DNA from: Actinoallomurus sp963736325
GTDB taxonomy: Bacteria > Actinomycetota > Actinomycetes > Streptosporangiales > Streptosporangiaceae
Direction of reading: 5' to 3'
DNA length: 64,000 bases
Assembly: GCA_963736325.1 (NCBI GenBank)
Contig: CAVTOG010000010.1
Coordinates: 434,001 to 498,000, forward strand
Of the stretch, positions 56,585 through 64,000 are shown piece by piece. Each line of letters starts with the position of its first letter. Positions within the stretch are counted from its first letter, which is position 1. A model generated the notes under the pieces. The model saw only the letters and a program-made list of their open reading frames with translations, was not told the origin of the DNA and ran no database searches. The translations under genes and the position numbers were made by a program.

Positions 56585-57931
56585 ATGCGAGGACTACCGA
56601 TCCAGGCCCGCGTGTACTTCTTCGGCGTGGTCGCGCTGGCGGCGATCGCCATCGGAACGTCACACCCGTCGGAGCTGCCCTGGCGTACGCCCCTCGTCCT
56701 CTGCGCGCTGTTCGTCATCACCGAGTCCGCGCCGGCGCCCCTCGCGGTGAAGCGCGCGCACGTCTCGCTGTCCTTCGCGGTGAGCCTGGCGGCGGTCGTC
56801 CTGCTCGGCCCCGGCGGCGCCGCCCTCGTCGGCGCGTCGGCGGTCATCACGGTGAAGCGCGACCTCGCCACCGTGAAGCGGATCTTCAACGGGGCGCAGT
56901 TCGCACTGAGCGGGTACGCGGCGGGCCGAGTGTTCCAGGCGTTGGGCGGCGCGCCGTACCAGCGCGGTGAGGCCCACTGGGCCGACGACGTGATCGGCCC
57001 GTTCGTCGGCGCCCTGGCCGTCTACGTCACGGTGAATCTGCTGCTCATGGGCGGCATCCTCATCGTCGGCAAGCAGGCCACCTGGCGCGAGGTGCTGGCC
57101 GAGAGCGTCCAGCTGTCGGTCGGCTGCCTCGCGTACGGGATGTTCGGGCTGCTCATCGCCGCGCCGTGGGACGTCGTCGGGCCGCTCTCAGCGATCCTCG
57201 TCGTGATGCCGCTCTTCACCGCGCGGTGGGCGTTCACCCAGATCCACGCGCAGCAGCAGGCCCACTCGGCGACGATCGCGGCCCTGTGCCAGGCGGTGGA
57301 GACCAAGGACTACTACACCCGCGGCCACAGCGAGCGCGTCTCACGCGGCTCCGTGATGATCGCCGAGGTCATCGGCATGCGCAGCGACCGCGTCAAGGCC
57401 ATCCGCTACGCCGGGATGCTGCACGACATCGGCAAGCTCGGCGTGCCGACCAAGGTGCTGCAGAAGGAGGGCGGCCTGACCGAAGAGGAGTACGCCGCGA
57501 TCCAGCTGCACCCGATGCGCGGCCTGGAGATCGTCCGTGGCATCGGGTTCCTCGACGAGGCGCTCGCCGGGATCATGCACCACCACGAGCGGGTAAACGG
57601 CACCGGTTACCCGATGGGGCTGGCCGGGTCGGAGATCCCCGAGTTCGCCCGCGTCATCTCCGTCGCCGACGCCTTCGACTCGATGACCTCCGACCGCTCC
57701 TACCGCGCGGCACGTACGCAGGAAGAGGGCATCGCCGAGCTGAGGAACTGCGCCGGCACCCACTTCGACCCGAAACTCGTCGACGCGTTCATCACCGCAC
57801 TGGAGACCTGCGGCTGGGAGCGCCCTGTGCCCATCGCGCCGCCCGTCGGCGAGGAGGTCGAGACCACCCGCCAGGACCACGACGACCCGTCGGCGCCTAT
57901 CAAGGTCGTCGACTACGACCGCAACCCCTGA
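56585..57931 (+). CDS. membrane HD-GYP-domain protein
   Basis: 448 aa. Residues about 1-235 hold six or so membrane helices resembling an MHYT/MASE-like sensor. The HD-GYP domain follows: YTRGHSERVSRGS, LHDIGKLGVPTKVLQKEGGLT, IQLHPMRGLEIV and HHHERVNGTGYPMGLAGSEIPEFARVISVADAFDSMTSDR. All ligands and the GYP motif are intact, so hydrolysis of cyclic di-GMP (or a similar cyclic nucleotide) is expected. The start at 56585 follows GGGGG. The stop abuts the convergent lipoprotein stop (TGATCA). Confidence 0.9.
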   Translation: MRGLPIQARVYFFGVVALAAIAIGTSHPSELPWRTPLVLCALFVITESAPAPLAVKRAHVSLSFAVSLAAVVLLGPGGAALVGASAVITVKRDLATVKRIFNGAQFALSGYAAGRVFQALGGAPYQRGEAHWADDVIGPFVGALAVYVTVNLLLMGGILIVGKQATWREVLAESVQLSVGCLAYGMFGLLIAAPWDVVGPLSAILVVMPLFTARWAFTQIHAQQQAHSATIAALCQAVETKDYYTRGHSERVSRGSVMIAEVIGMRSDRVKAIRYAGMLHDIGKLGVPTKVLQKEGGLTEEEYAAIQLHPMRGLEIVRGIGFLDEALAGIMHHHERVNGTGYPMGLAGSEIPEFARVISVADAFDSMTSDRSYRAARTQEEGIAELRNCAGTHFDPKLVDAFITALETCGWERPVPIAPPVGEEVETTRQDHDDPSAPIKVVDYDRNP

Positions 57932-59077
57932 TCAGCCCAGCCGGGACCCGCTCACCGACGGGTGGCCGGCGCCGATGAAGAAGATGCCCGGGTAGCCGCG
58001 CGTCTCGAAGCCCGCACTGTGGTTACGGTGCAAAGTCGAGTGCTCGATGCTCATCGTCCCGGTGTGGTCGTTGCTCACGAAGAAGATCGCGCCGCCGCCT
58101 TCGTGCGCGTTGTTGTTCTCGATGACCGTCCCGGCGACGCGCACCGTGTACCGGTTGCCGTCGGTGTAGACGGCGCCGCCGCTGCCGCCGCCCGCCGAGC
58201 CGGCGCGGGCCGGATTCGCGCCGTTTCCGACCGCCGAGTTGCCGGTCATCAGGCTGTTGAGGACGACCCAGGTCACCCCGATGCTGCTCAGCGCGCCGCC
58301 GTTGGAGCACGAACCGCCGCGGAAGGTGCTGTTCACGATGTACACCGGCAGGTTCCGCGACTGGCTCAGCACGCGGACGGCCGCGCCGCCGAGATCGGGT
58401 CCGAGGCGGTCGCACCGGTTGCCGGTGAACTCGGTGTTCACCGCCTTGAACCGGCCGCCGCGTACGAAGATCGCGCCGCCGCCTCCGCCCTCGGTCCTGT
58501 CGCCCGTCGAGTTCCCGGAGGTGAACGTCATGTTCTGCACGGTGAGCCGCGGGGTCGCCTGGTCCTGGCAGTGGGAGGTCGTCCACCCCTGGGCCTGGTC
58601 ACAGGTGTTCATGTAGAGGATCCGCCGCGCGCCGCCGCCGCTGAGCGTGACCGTGCCGCGCCCGTCGAGCACGACGCTGGGGCTGGCGTTCCTGACCTTG
58701 GCGGTCGCCTTCATCGTGATGGTGATCGGGTCGGGCCCGCAGTCGAACCTGATCACGCCGCCCTTGGCCACCGCTGCGACGACCGCCGCCGAGGTGCAGC
58801 CACCGGGCTTCCCGTGACCGACCGTACGGTCCGGGTGCGAGGTGTCGACCGCGCGTGCCGCGGCGGGCACCGGGATCCGGCCGTTCGGGTTGCCGGGGTG
58901 GAAGTGGTTCGGCATCACACGCTTGGACGCGGTGGTGACGGACGTGGGATCGGCGGACGGCGAGCCGGCCGGTGTCTTGGACCCGTGCGCCGCCGCGGAC
59001 CTGTCCGGCTTGGACGAGCCGCATCCGGCCAGGGCCAGGACGAGAACAAGCAGGACCGCACCGCTTCTGCCACGCAT
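57932..59077 (-). CDS. lipoprotein with right-handed beta-helix
   Basis: 381 aa. Lipobox LAGC (about residue 19), then a Ser/Pro/Thr-rich linker, then repeats of the polymorphic-outer-membrane/pectate-lyase-like type (GGGGAIFVRGGRFKAVNTEFTGN; GGAVYTDGNRYTVRVAGTVIENNNAHEGGGAIFFVSN). No catalytic triad was recognised. It is exported and membrane-anchored, with a probable binding or carbohydrate-related role. A second ATG at 58619 in another frame is not used. Confidence 0.85.
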   Translation of the reverse strand: MRGRSGAVLLVLVLALAGCGSSKPDRSAAAHGSKTPAGSPSADPTSVTTASKRVMPNHFHPGNPNGRIPVPAAARAVDTSHPDRTVGHGKPGGCTSAAVVAAVAKGGVIRFDCGPDPITITMKATAKVRNASPSVVLDGRGTVTLSGGGARRILYMNTCDQAQGWTTSHCQDQATPRLTVQNMTFTSGNSTGDRTEGGGGGAIFVRGGRFKAVNTEFTGNRCDRLGPDLGGAAVRVLSQSRNLPVYIVNSTFRGGSCSNGGALSSIGVTWVVLNSLMTGNSAVGNGANPARAGSAGGGSGGAVYTDGNRYTVRVAGTVIENNNAHEGGGAIFFVSNDHTGTMSIEHSTLHRNHSAGFETRGYPGIFFIGAGHPSVSGSRLG

Positions 59078-59200
59078 CCGGCGATACTAAGGGTGCGATC
59101 CATTTCATGAAATCCCCAATGAGTATCGCGATAACCGCATTCCGTAGCAATGGCGGTAAATCATTCGGATTTACGGCGCCGCGCCGATATCTTCGGCGCC

Positions 59201-59683
59201 ATGCCCGCCCGCTCCCGCCTCGACGTGCCGCTGCCGCGGCCCGTACCGGCGCATGCCTTCCGGCATCCGTCCGAGGCCGACGTCCCCGCGCTCGGGCAGC
59301 TGATGTGGGACTCCTTCCAGGGCACCCCGGACGAGCCGGACGCCGGGAGCGACCCCGCCGCGGCGACCGACGAGATCCGGCGGCTCTTCGCCGGTGAGCA
59401 CGGGCCGTTCCTCCCCGCCGCGTCCTTCGTCGCCGAGTGCGACGGGCGTCCCGTGGCGGCGGCCCTCGTGACGCTGTGGCGGCAGGACCTTCCGCTGCTC
59501 GCGTACGCCTTCACCGCCCCCTCGTACACGGGGCGGGGCCTGGGCCGCCGGCTGATCGAGGCGGCGATGCACGCCCTCGGCGAGTGCGGCCACGAGCGGC
59601 TGACCCTCGCCGTGACCGCCCACAACGTACGGGCCCGGCGGCTTTATGAGTCGCTCGGGTTCACCGAGGTGCCGGCGGAGTGA
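59201..59683 (+). CDS. GNAT-family acetyltransferase
   Basis: 160 aa. Acetyl-CoA-binding motif A is YTGRGLGRRLIEAAMHAL, followed by LTLAVTAHNVRARRLYESLGFTEV (motif B). The N-terminal helix bears FRHPSEADVPALGQLMWDSFQGTP. It acetylates an amine of unknown identity. The start at 59201 was preferred over 59150 because the extra 17 codons are AT-rich and unlike the rest of the gene; no ribosome-binding site is clear for either. Confidence 0.88.
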   Translation: MPARSRLDVPLPRPVPAHAFRHPSEADVPALGQLMWDSFQGTPDEPDAGSDPAAATDEIRRLFAGEHGPFLPAASFVAECDGRPVAAALVTLWRQDLPLLAYAFTAPSYTGRGLGRRLIEAAMHALGECGHERLTLAVTAHNVRARRLYESLGFTEVPAE

Positions 59684-59685
59684 GA

Positions 59686-59722
59686 CCGGGTACGGGTGCC
59701 CGCGGCGGGCACCCGTACCCGG
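59686..59722. terminator. perfect 17-bp hairpin terminator
   Basis: CCGGGTACGGGTGCCCG and CGGGCACCCGTACCCGG flank a 3-nt loop, between the convergent GNAT and monooxygenase genes. Confidence 0.85.
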
Positions 59723-59726
59723 GTCG

Positions 59727-60968
59727 TCAGGAACCCGCCTGGTCGGCCACCGACGCGAGGTAGGTCTCGGCCTTGGCCGGGTCCATGAGCCAGTTCTCGA
59801 AGTCCGTCGGGTTCGCGTAGCCGTACGCGAAGCGGTGCGCGACGGTGGGGTTCTGGCTCGCGGCGCCGAGGATGCCCTGGACGTGTTCGGGCAGCGGGCC
59901 GAGGAGCGCGTTGCTGAAGTTCGTGACGTGCCGCGCGTACTCCCAGTACGCGTCGAACGTCTGCTGCATCCACTCACGGTCGAACGGACGGCCGCCGCGC
60001 TTCAGGATCGAGTCGAGGTACGTCGCGGCGCAGCGTGCGGCGTTGTTGGAGCCCTGGCCGGCGATCGGGTCGTTGGCGACGACCACGTCGGCCATGCCCA
60101 GCACATGCGACGTCGCGCTCAGCTCGCCGACCGGGTGCCGGACGACCGGCGCGTAGGACCCGGAGAGGGCGCTGCGGGAGTCGGTCGGCTCGACGGCGCC
60201 GCAGCGCGCGTGCTCCCACGGGACGAACTCGCGCATGAGGCCGAGCGAGCGATCGAGGTGCTCCTGCGGGGAGAGCCGGCCCTCCCAGCGGTCCAGCGGG
60301 CCGCCGGGGACGGCCTCCCAGAACAGGATGTCGCACGGGCCCGTCTTGGTGAGCGCGGGGATGACGAACAGCTCGCCGACGCCGGGCGTGACGTTGATGC
60401 CGACGTTCGGCTCGTCGAAGCCGGGACGCGGTTCCATGCCGTGCACGTAGACGACGGCCAGCGTGCGCTGCGCGCTGTCGAACGGCGAGCGCGACGGGTC
60501 GCGGTCGAAGAGCTCGACCAGCTCGCCCTTGCCCGCCGCCACGATCGTGAGCTCGTACTGGGCGGTCAGCCCCTCCAGGTCGGAGGTCATGACGCCGTGG
60601 TAAATGATCTTCCCGCCGCGGGACTCGAAGAGCTCCAGCCAGCCGGCCATCTTGACCCGCTGGTCCACGGACTGGGCGTACTCGTCGAACGGAGCCTTGA
60701 AGTTCAGGGCGATGTTGCCGGGAGGGCCCGCCACCGCGACGTTCAGCGACGTGATGCGGGGCGTCTCGTCCTCCCACTGGTTGATGTCGTGCTCGCGTTC
60801 GAGCCGCAGGTTCGGTCCGAACATGACCTGCGTCGACGTGATGTGGCCGTTCCGGATCTCCTCCGGCGTACGCGCGGACATCACCGTCACGTCGTAGCCT
60901 TCGCCGAGCAGACTGAGCGCGAGCTGCAGACCCGATTGTCCCGCGCCGATGATCAGGATCTTCCGCAT
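59727..60968 (-). CDS. styrene/indole monooxygenase-like flavoprotein (StyA type)
   Basis: 413 aa. FAD-binding N-terminus KILIIGAGQSGLQLALSLLGEGYDVTVM, then the StyA-specific segments STQVMFGPNLRLEREHDINQWEDETPRI and TLAVVYVHGMEPRPGFDEPNVGINV. The C-terminal GQGSNNAARCA loop contacts FAD. These enzymes epoxidise styrene or indole using FADH2 from a separate reductase (StyB); none is nearby. GAGGAGAG precedes the ATG. It is the last gene after a conservon, in the position where conservons usually have a P450. Confidence 0.92.
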   Translation of the reverse strand: MRKILIIGAGQSGLQLALSLLGEGYDVTVMSARTPEEIRNGHITSTQVMFGPNLRLEREHDINQWEDETPRITSLNVAVAGPPGNIALNFKAPFDEYAQSVDQRVKMAGWLELFESRGGKIIYHGVMTSDLEGLTAQYELTIVAAGKGELVELFDRDPSRSPFDSAQRTLAVVYVHGMEPRPGFDEPNVGINVTPGVGELFVIPALTKTGPCDILFWEAVPGGPLDRWEGRLSPQEHLDRSLGLMREFVPWEHARCGAVEPTDSRSALSGSYAPVVRHPVGELSATSHVLGMADVVVANDPIAGQGSNNAARCAATYLDSILKRGGRPFDREWMQQTFDAYWEYARHVTNFSNALLGPLPEHVQGILGAASQNPTVAHRFAYGYANPTDFENWLMDPAKAETYLASVADQAGS

Positions 60969-60984
60969 GGTTCTCTCCTCGGTT

Positions 60985-61593
60985 TCAACGTGAGGCCGGT
61001 ACACCGGATCCGTCGGCGCCGGTCGTGGCCATCGTGTGGTTCAGAGCCGTGATGAGGGCCTGTACGACAGAGGTCTTGTGGCGGGCATCGCAGGTGATGA
61101 GCGGCACGTCGGCGGAGAGGCGCAGCGCCTCCCGTACCTCCTCCAGCCCGTGGAGCTGCCTGCCGTCGAACAGGTTGACCGCCACGATGAACGGCACGTC
61201 CGAGTCGTTCTCGAAGTAGTTGACGGCCGGGAACGACGCGTCGAGCCGTCGCGTGTCGACGAGCACCACCGCGCCGCTCGCGCCTCGGCACAGGTCGTCC
61301 CACATGGGCCAGAACCTCGCCTGCCCCGGCGTGCCGAACAGGTAGAGGATCAGATCGCGCGCGAGCGTGATGCGGCCGAAGTCCATCGCGACCGTGGTCG
61401 TCGTCTTGGCCTCGCCTCCGCCGAGCCGGTCGACGGACTTACCGGCCTGCGTCATCCAGGCCTCGGTGTTGACCGGGGGGATCTCCGAGACCGCGCCCAC
61501 CATGGTGGTCTTGCCGACACCGAACCCGCCCGCGACGACGATCTTGGCCGAGGTGAGCCGCGCCGGGCTGTCAGGCGAGTTCGCGAAGGCCAT
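60985..61593 (-). CDS. conservon GTPase (CvnD-like)
   Basis: 202 aa small Ras-like GTPase: Walker A VVAGGFGVGKTTMVGAVSEIPP (about residue 19), then TTTTVAMDFGRI, the switch DTRRLDASFP, NLFD in place of NKxD, and TCDARHK. It is the output-side G protein of conservon systems and partners the roadblock and DUF742 proteins. The start overlaps the DUF742 gene by 23 bp. It lies 16 bp before the StyA-like gene, so all are co-transcribed. Confidence 0.94.
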   Translation of the reverse strand: MAFANSPDSPARLTSAKIVVAGGFGVGKTTMVGAVSEIPPVNTEAWMTQAGKSVDRLGGGEAKTTTTVAMDFGRITLARDLILYLFGTPGQARFWPMWDDLCRGASGAVVLVDTRRLDASFPAVNYFENDSDVPFIVAVNLFDGRQLHGLEEVREALRLSADVPLITCDARHKTSVVQALITALNHTMATTGADGSGVPASR

Positions 61594-61921
61594 CGATGAC
61601 TCTCTCCAGAAGGGTCGGGTCGTACGGTGAGGCATAGGACTCCGGGTTGATCAGCACCCGGTTGCCGGCGGCCAGGTCCCCCAGCAGGACGCGCGTGACG
61701 CCGAGCGAGACGCCGCAGTTCGCGGACAGCTCGGCGATCGACTCCGTCGTGGTGTGCGCCCGCTCGTACAGCGCCCGCGCCTCGGGCGGCAGGCGCTTGG
61801 CGAACGACGCGTCGTAGTACCGCACCGAGACCAGCGTGTGGACGAAGAGGTTGCGCCGCGTACGTGTCCGGCCTCCGGTCAGCACGTAGGGACGCACCCA
61901 GGGGTTCGTCTTCATGTCCAC
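61571..61921 (-). CDS. DUF742 conservon protein (CvnC-like)
   Basis: 116 aa with the hallmark WVRPYVLTGGRTRTRRNLFVHTLVSV at the N-terminus and the winged-helix-like SIAELSANCGVSLGVTRVLLGDLAAGNRVLI. It is the third member of the conservon and probably a regulator of the GTPase. The GTG at 61921 is used; ATG 61915 is an alternative. Confidence 0.93.
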   Translation of the reverse strand: MDMKTNPWVRPYVLTGGRTRTRRNLFVHTLVSVRYYDASFAKRLPPEARALYERAHTTTESIAELSANCGVSLGVTRVLLGDLAAGNRVLINPESYASPYDPTLLERVIDGLRELA

Positions 61922-61943
61922 ACACCCGTTCCAGGTCGGTGAC

Positions 61944-62396
61944 TCATGACATGCCCTGCCCCGTCGAGAGACGGCGGAGGTCGTCCCGCATCTGCGGGGT
62001 CAGTACGTGCCCGACGCTCTCCACGAGCTGGGCCATCCGGTGGGCGATCATTCCGAGGTTGGAGCCTTCGTGGACCAGCACGGTGAGTCCCGCGAGGTCG
62101 CCGATCGCCATGAACAGGAAGTGCCCGGCCGGGAACTTCAGCATGATCTGATCGCATCCGCCCTCGCCCACGAGGTTCGCGATGCTGTGGCCGAGGCTGA
62201 TCATGCCGCTGGTCATCGCCGACAACGGGTCGGCGATGTCGGCCGACATCGAGCCGGACGCGAACAGCAGGAGACCGTCGGAGGACACGATCAGGGCGTG
62301 TGTCACCCCGGGCGTCGAGGAGGCGAAGTTGTCGACCAGCCACCCGAACTCTCCTGGGTTCGAAGGCTGGGCGCGTGCGCCGCCGATGTTCGTCAC
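61944..62396 (-). CDS. roadblock/LC7 conservon protein (CvnB-like)
   Basis: 150 aa roadblock/LC7 (MglB-like) domain: FGWLVDNFASSTPGVTHALIVSSDGLLLFASGS, then DQIMLKFPAGHFLFMAIGDLAGLTVLV. Such proteins act as GTPase-activating partners of the conservon G protein. It starts at a GTG overlapping the sensor kinase stop (GTGA). Confidence 0.94.
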   Translation of the reverse strand: MTNIGGARAQPSNPGEFGWLVDNFASSTPGVTHALIVSSDGLLLFASGSMSADIADPLSAMTSGMISLGHSIANLVGEGGCDQIMLKFPAGHFLFMAIGDLAGLTVLVHEGSNLGMIAHRMAQLVESVGHVLTPQMRDDLRRLSTGQGMS

Positions 62397-64000
62397 TGTG
62401 TCCTTCCCTCCGGCTCATTCGGGTCGGCACTCGGCGCCTGCTGCCCGGACGTGAAGGCGCTCACGTCCTCGGCGAAGGACCGGGCCACCGCCGCCGGGTC
62501 CCTGGTGCGGTCGCGGCCGTTCGCGGGCTTGCCCTCACCCCCGCGCAGGCTCGTACGCGTGCGGCGGGGAAGGCCTCCGCTCGGCTCCCTCTCGCCCTCC
62601 GCCTTCTCCTCGGCGGGCGGGCGGGCGACGCTGAGGTGCGTCGGGGCGGGCATCTTCGGAGCCTCATGCGAGCGGGTATGCCGGTGCGCACCCTGCTCGG
62701 CCGGCGCGGTGATGGGCGGTTCGTGGTCGGGGACCTCGCACAACAGGTCCGGCGGGATCGTCACCATCGCGACCGTGCCGCTCGGCGCTCCCGTGCCGGT
62801 GTGCGCGCGGGACGCGAGCCGTACGGTCACGCCGTGCCGATACGCCAGCCGGTGCACCACCGGGAAGCCCGTGTGCTTGCCCGTACGGCCGTTCACCTTC
62901 GGAACCGGCCCGGCGAGGGCCCCGTTGAGGATCTTCAGCTGTGAGGCCGGGATCCCGATGCCGGTGTCCTCGACGCGGAGCATCACACCGCCGCTCTCCA
63001 GCAGGTGACCGCTGACCGTGACCGTGGACGGCGAGTAGTTCGTGGCGTTGTCCAGGAGCGCGGCCAGCAGCGACGCCATGTCATCGGCGGCGTACGGGAC
63101 GACGGCCAGCTCGGCCATCCGCCCGATGGTGACCCTGGGGTAGTGCTCGATCGCCGACTCCGCGGCGCGGATCACGTCGACGAGCGAAGAGGTGAATCCG
63201 CCCAGGTCGCCTACTTCGATTCCGGCGAGAATGCGCAGGTCGCGTGCTGCGCGCCGCATCCGCGTGACGGAGTGGTCGACCTGGTAGAGCCACTGCAGGC
63301 GTTCCTCGTCGTCCTCGTCGGCCTCCAGCTCGTCGAGGGAGGGGCGCAGTTGCTCGGCGTGGGCGATCATCTGGAGCGCGAACCGCTCACAGATCTCCGG
63401 CCAGGCCTCGCCGTTCGCCTGGGGGGTGGCTTTGGAGGAGGCCGGGTCGACGAAGGTCGGGGCCTGCGGGAAGTTCGCGTTCTCCGGACGGCCCGGGTCC
63501 TGAGCGTGGCCCGGGGGCGGGAAGCCCGCCTGCCCGGCCGGTGGGCCGACGCGGGACGCTTCGGCGGAGCGTCCCGTACGGTCCGGGTCCGGTGCGACGG
63601 CCGCGCCGTACGCGGGATCGGGCTGCCGCGCTCCACGTGAGGCAGTGGCCTGGTCGTACGCGGGATCGGGCTGCCGCTCTCCGCGTGAAGCGGTGGCCTG
63701 GTCTTGCGCGGGATCGGGCTGCCACGGACCGCGTGAGGCGGCGGCCTGGTCGTGCGCGGGCGACGGACGGTACACGGGCGGCGGGACGGATCCCGGCATC
63801 GGGAACGAGCCGGCCTGAGGCCACCCGACGTGAGGTGCCTGGTTCTGTCCTGTCCGGTTCGTCTGCTCGGAGCCGCGCTGCGCGTCGGTCCGGGTGTCGT
63901 ACGCCGGTTCCTCATCGGCCGGCATCAACCATCGGGCGAGCCGGTGCCGGAGACCTCCGCCCCTCATGACGGGCACCCGCTGAGCCCGTGATGCCGACTC
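62393..64000 (-). CDS. conservon sensor histidine kinase (CvnA-like), partial
   Basis: At least 535 aa; the frame is open to the right edge, so the true start and sensor region lie outside (the first in-window ATG is 63967). From the N-terminal side: a Pro/Gln-rich linker with 16-aa repeats; the dimerisation/H-box region (WLYQVDHSVTRMRRAARDLRILAG); and an HATPase domain (N-box ALLDNATNYSP, DTGIGIP, GFPVVHRLA). A disordered Arg/Pro-rich C-terminus follows. It is the input kinase of the conservon, and overlap with the roadblock gene (GTGA) shows coupling. Confidence 0.92.
   Translation of the reverse strand, partial: ESASRAQRVPVMRGGGLRHRLARWLMPADEEPAYDTRTDAQRGSEQTNRTGQNQAPHVGWPQAGSFPMPGSVPPPVYRPSPAHDQAAASRGPWQPDPAQDQATASRGERQPDPAYDQATASRGARQPDPAYGAAVAPDPDRTGRSAEASRVGPPAGQAGFPPPGHAQDPGRPENANFPQAPTFVDPASSKATPQANGEAWPEICERFALQMIAHAEQLRPSLDELEADEDDEERLQWLYQVDHSVTRMRRAARDLRILAGIEVGDLGGFTSSLVDVIRAAESAIEHYPRVTIGRMAELAVVPYAADDMASLLAALLDNATNYSPSTVTVSGHLLESGGVMLRVEDTGIGIPASQLKILNGALAGPVPKVNGRTGKHTGFPVVHRLAYRHGVTVRLASRAHTGTGAPSGTVAMVTIPPDLLCEVPDHEPPITAPAEQGAHRHTRSHEAPKMPAPTHLSVARPPAEEKAEGEREPSGGLPRRTRTSLRGGEGKPANGRDRTRDPAAVARSFAEDVSAFTSGQQAPSADPNEPEGRTQ
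63612..63755 (-). repeat. 48-bp tandem repeats in kinase linker
   Basis: Three copies of a 48-bp unit (63612-63659, 63660-63707, 63708-63755). Each encodes 16 residues of the pattern Q-P-D-P-A-x-x-Q-A-x-A-S-R-G in the kinase linker. In-frame copy-number change would alter linker length without breaking the protein. Confidence 0.85.

Overview
The window is about 64 kb of very GC-rich DNA. Genes are densely packed, with many 4-bp ATGA/GTGA overlaps, GTG and TTG starts, and long mirror-image ORFs on the opposite strands. A conservon-type signalling operon, a methylmalonyl-CoA mutase operon with meaB, a mycothiol-dependent-enzyme-like protein, SARP-like and FCD/GntR regulators, and NRPS and azole-peptide biosynthesis genes all point to a filamentous actinomycete. 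Streptosporangiales/Thermomonosporaceae or a similar group is an inference; the sequence alone does not name the genus.

Layout. 1-7185 (minus): right end of an NRPS cluster, with a C-A-PCP module predicted to load serine (broken by a one-base frameshift) and a coupled C-A-PCP-E protein running off the left edge. 7265-10993: a pentapeptide-repeat protein and small accessory genes. 11018-11380: four clustered tRNA or tRNA-like genes on the minus strand, three of them structurally irregular. 11760-16793: mutA-mutB-meaB. 16785-21191: a luciferase-like oxidoreductase, then a zinc-type ABC uptake operon (binding protein, ATPase, two permeases) behind a near-ideal promoter and a perfect Zur-like palindrome. 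21130-25593: LOR, MOSC, DNA ligase, a small helical protein and a carboxylesterase.

25651-39387 (minus) is the centrepiece: a RiPP locus for a thiazolyl/linear azole peptide. In transcription order it holds an E1/ocin-ThiF-like protein with an RRE, a 56-aa precursor whose C-terminal 26 residues are only Ser, Cys and Thr, a YcaO cyclodehydratase, a SagB-type dehydrogenase, split LanB glutamylation and elimination proteins, an M50 metalloprotease with an N-terminal winged-helix-like region, and an ABC exporter. A UbiA-family protein follows. A very strong hairpin sits between the precursor gene and the enzyme genes. The likely scheme is RRE-guided cyclisation of Cys/Ser/Thr by ThiF-like plus YcaO, oxidation by SagB, dehydration of remaining Ser/Thr by the split LanB, then leader removal and export. 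No second PF14028-type protein (pyridine synthase) is present, so the logic is closer to goadsporin than to a canonical thiopeptide.

39890-45127: a secreted TNT-domain protein, DUF4240, a decayed and an intact acyltransferase-3 in divergent orientation, a GlsB-like membrane protein, and SRPBCC/ArsR genes. 45638-49056: an NRPS-like gene whose motifs are damaged in every domain although its frame stays open. 49056-59683: an M20 hydrolase, a SARP-like DNA-binding stub, secreted proteins, a frameshifted lipoprotein, a threonine synthase / penicillin-acylase remnant / GntR / amidohydrolase run, an HD-GYP protein, a beta-helix lipoprotein and a GNAT. 59727-64000 (minus): a conservon (sensor kinase, roadblock, DUF742, GTPase) followed by a styrene-monooxygenase-like flavoenzyme where conservons often carry a P450.
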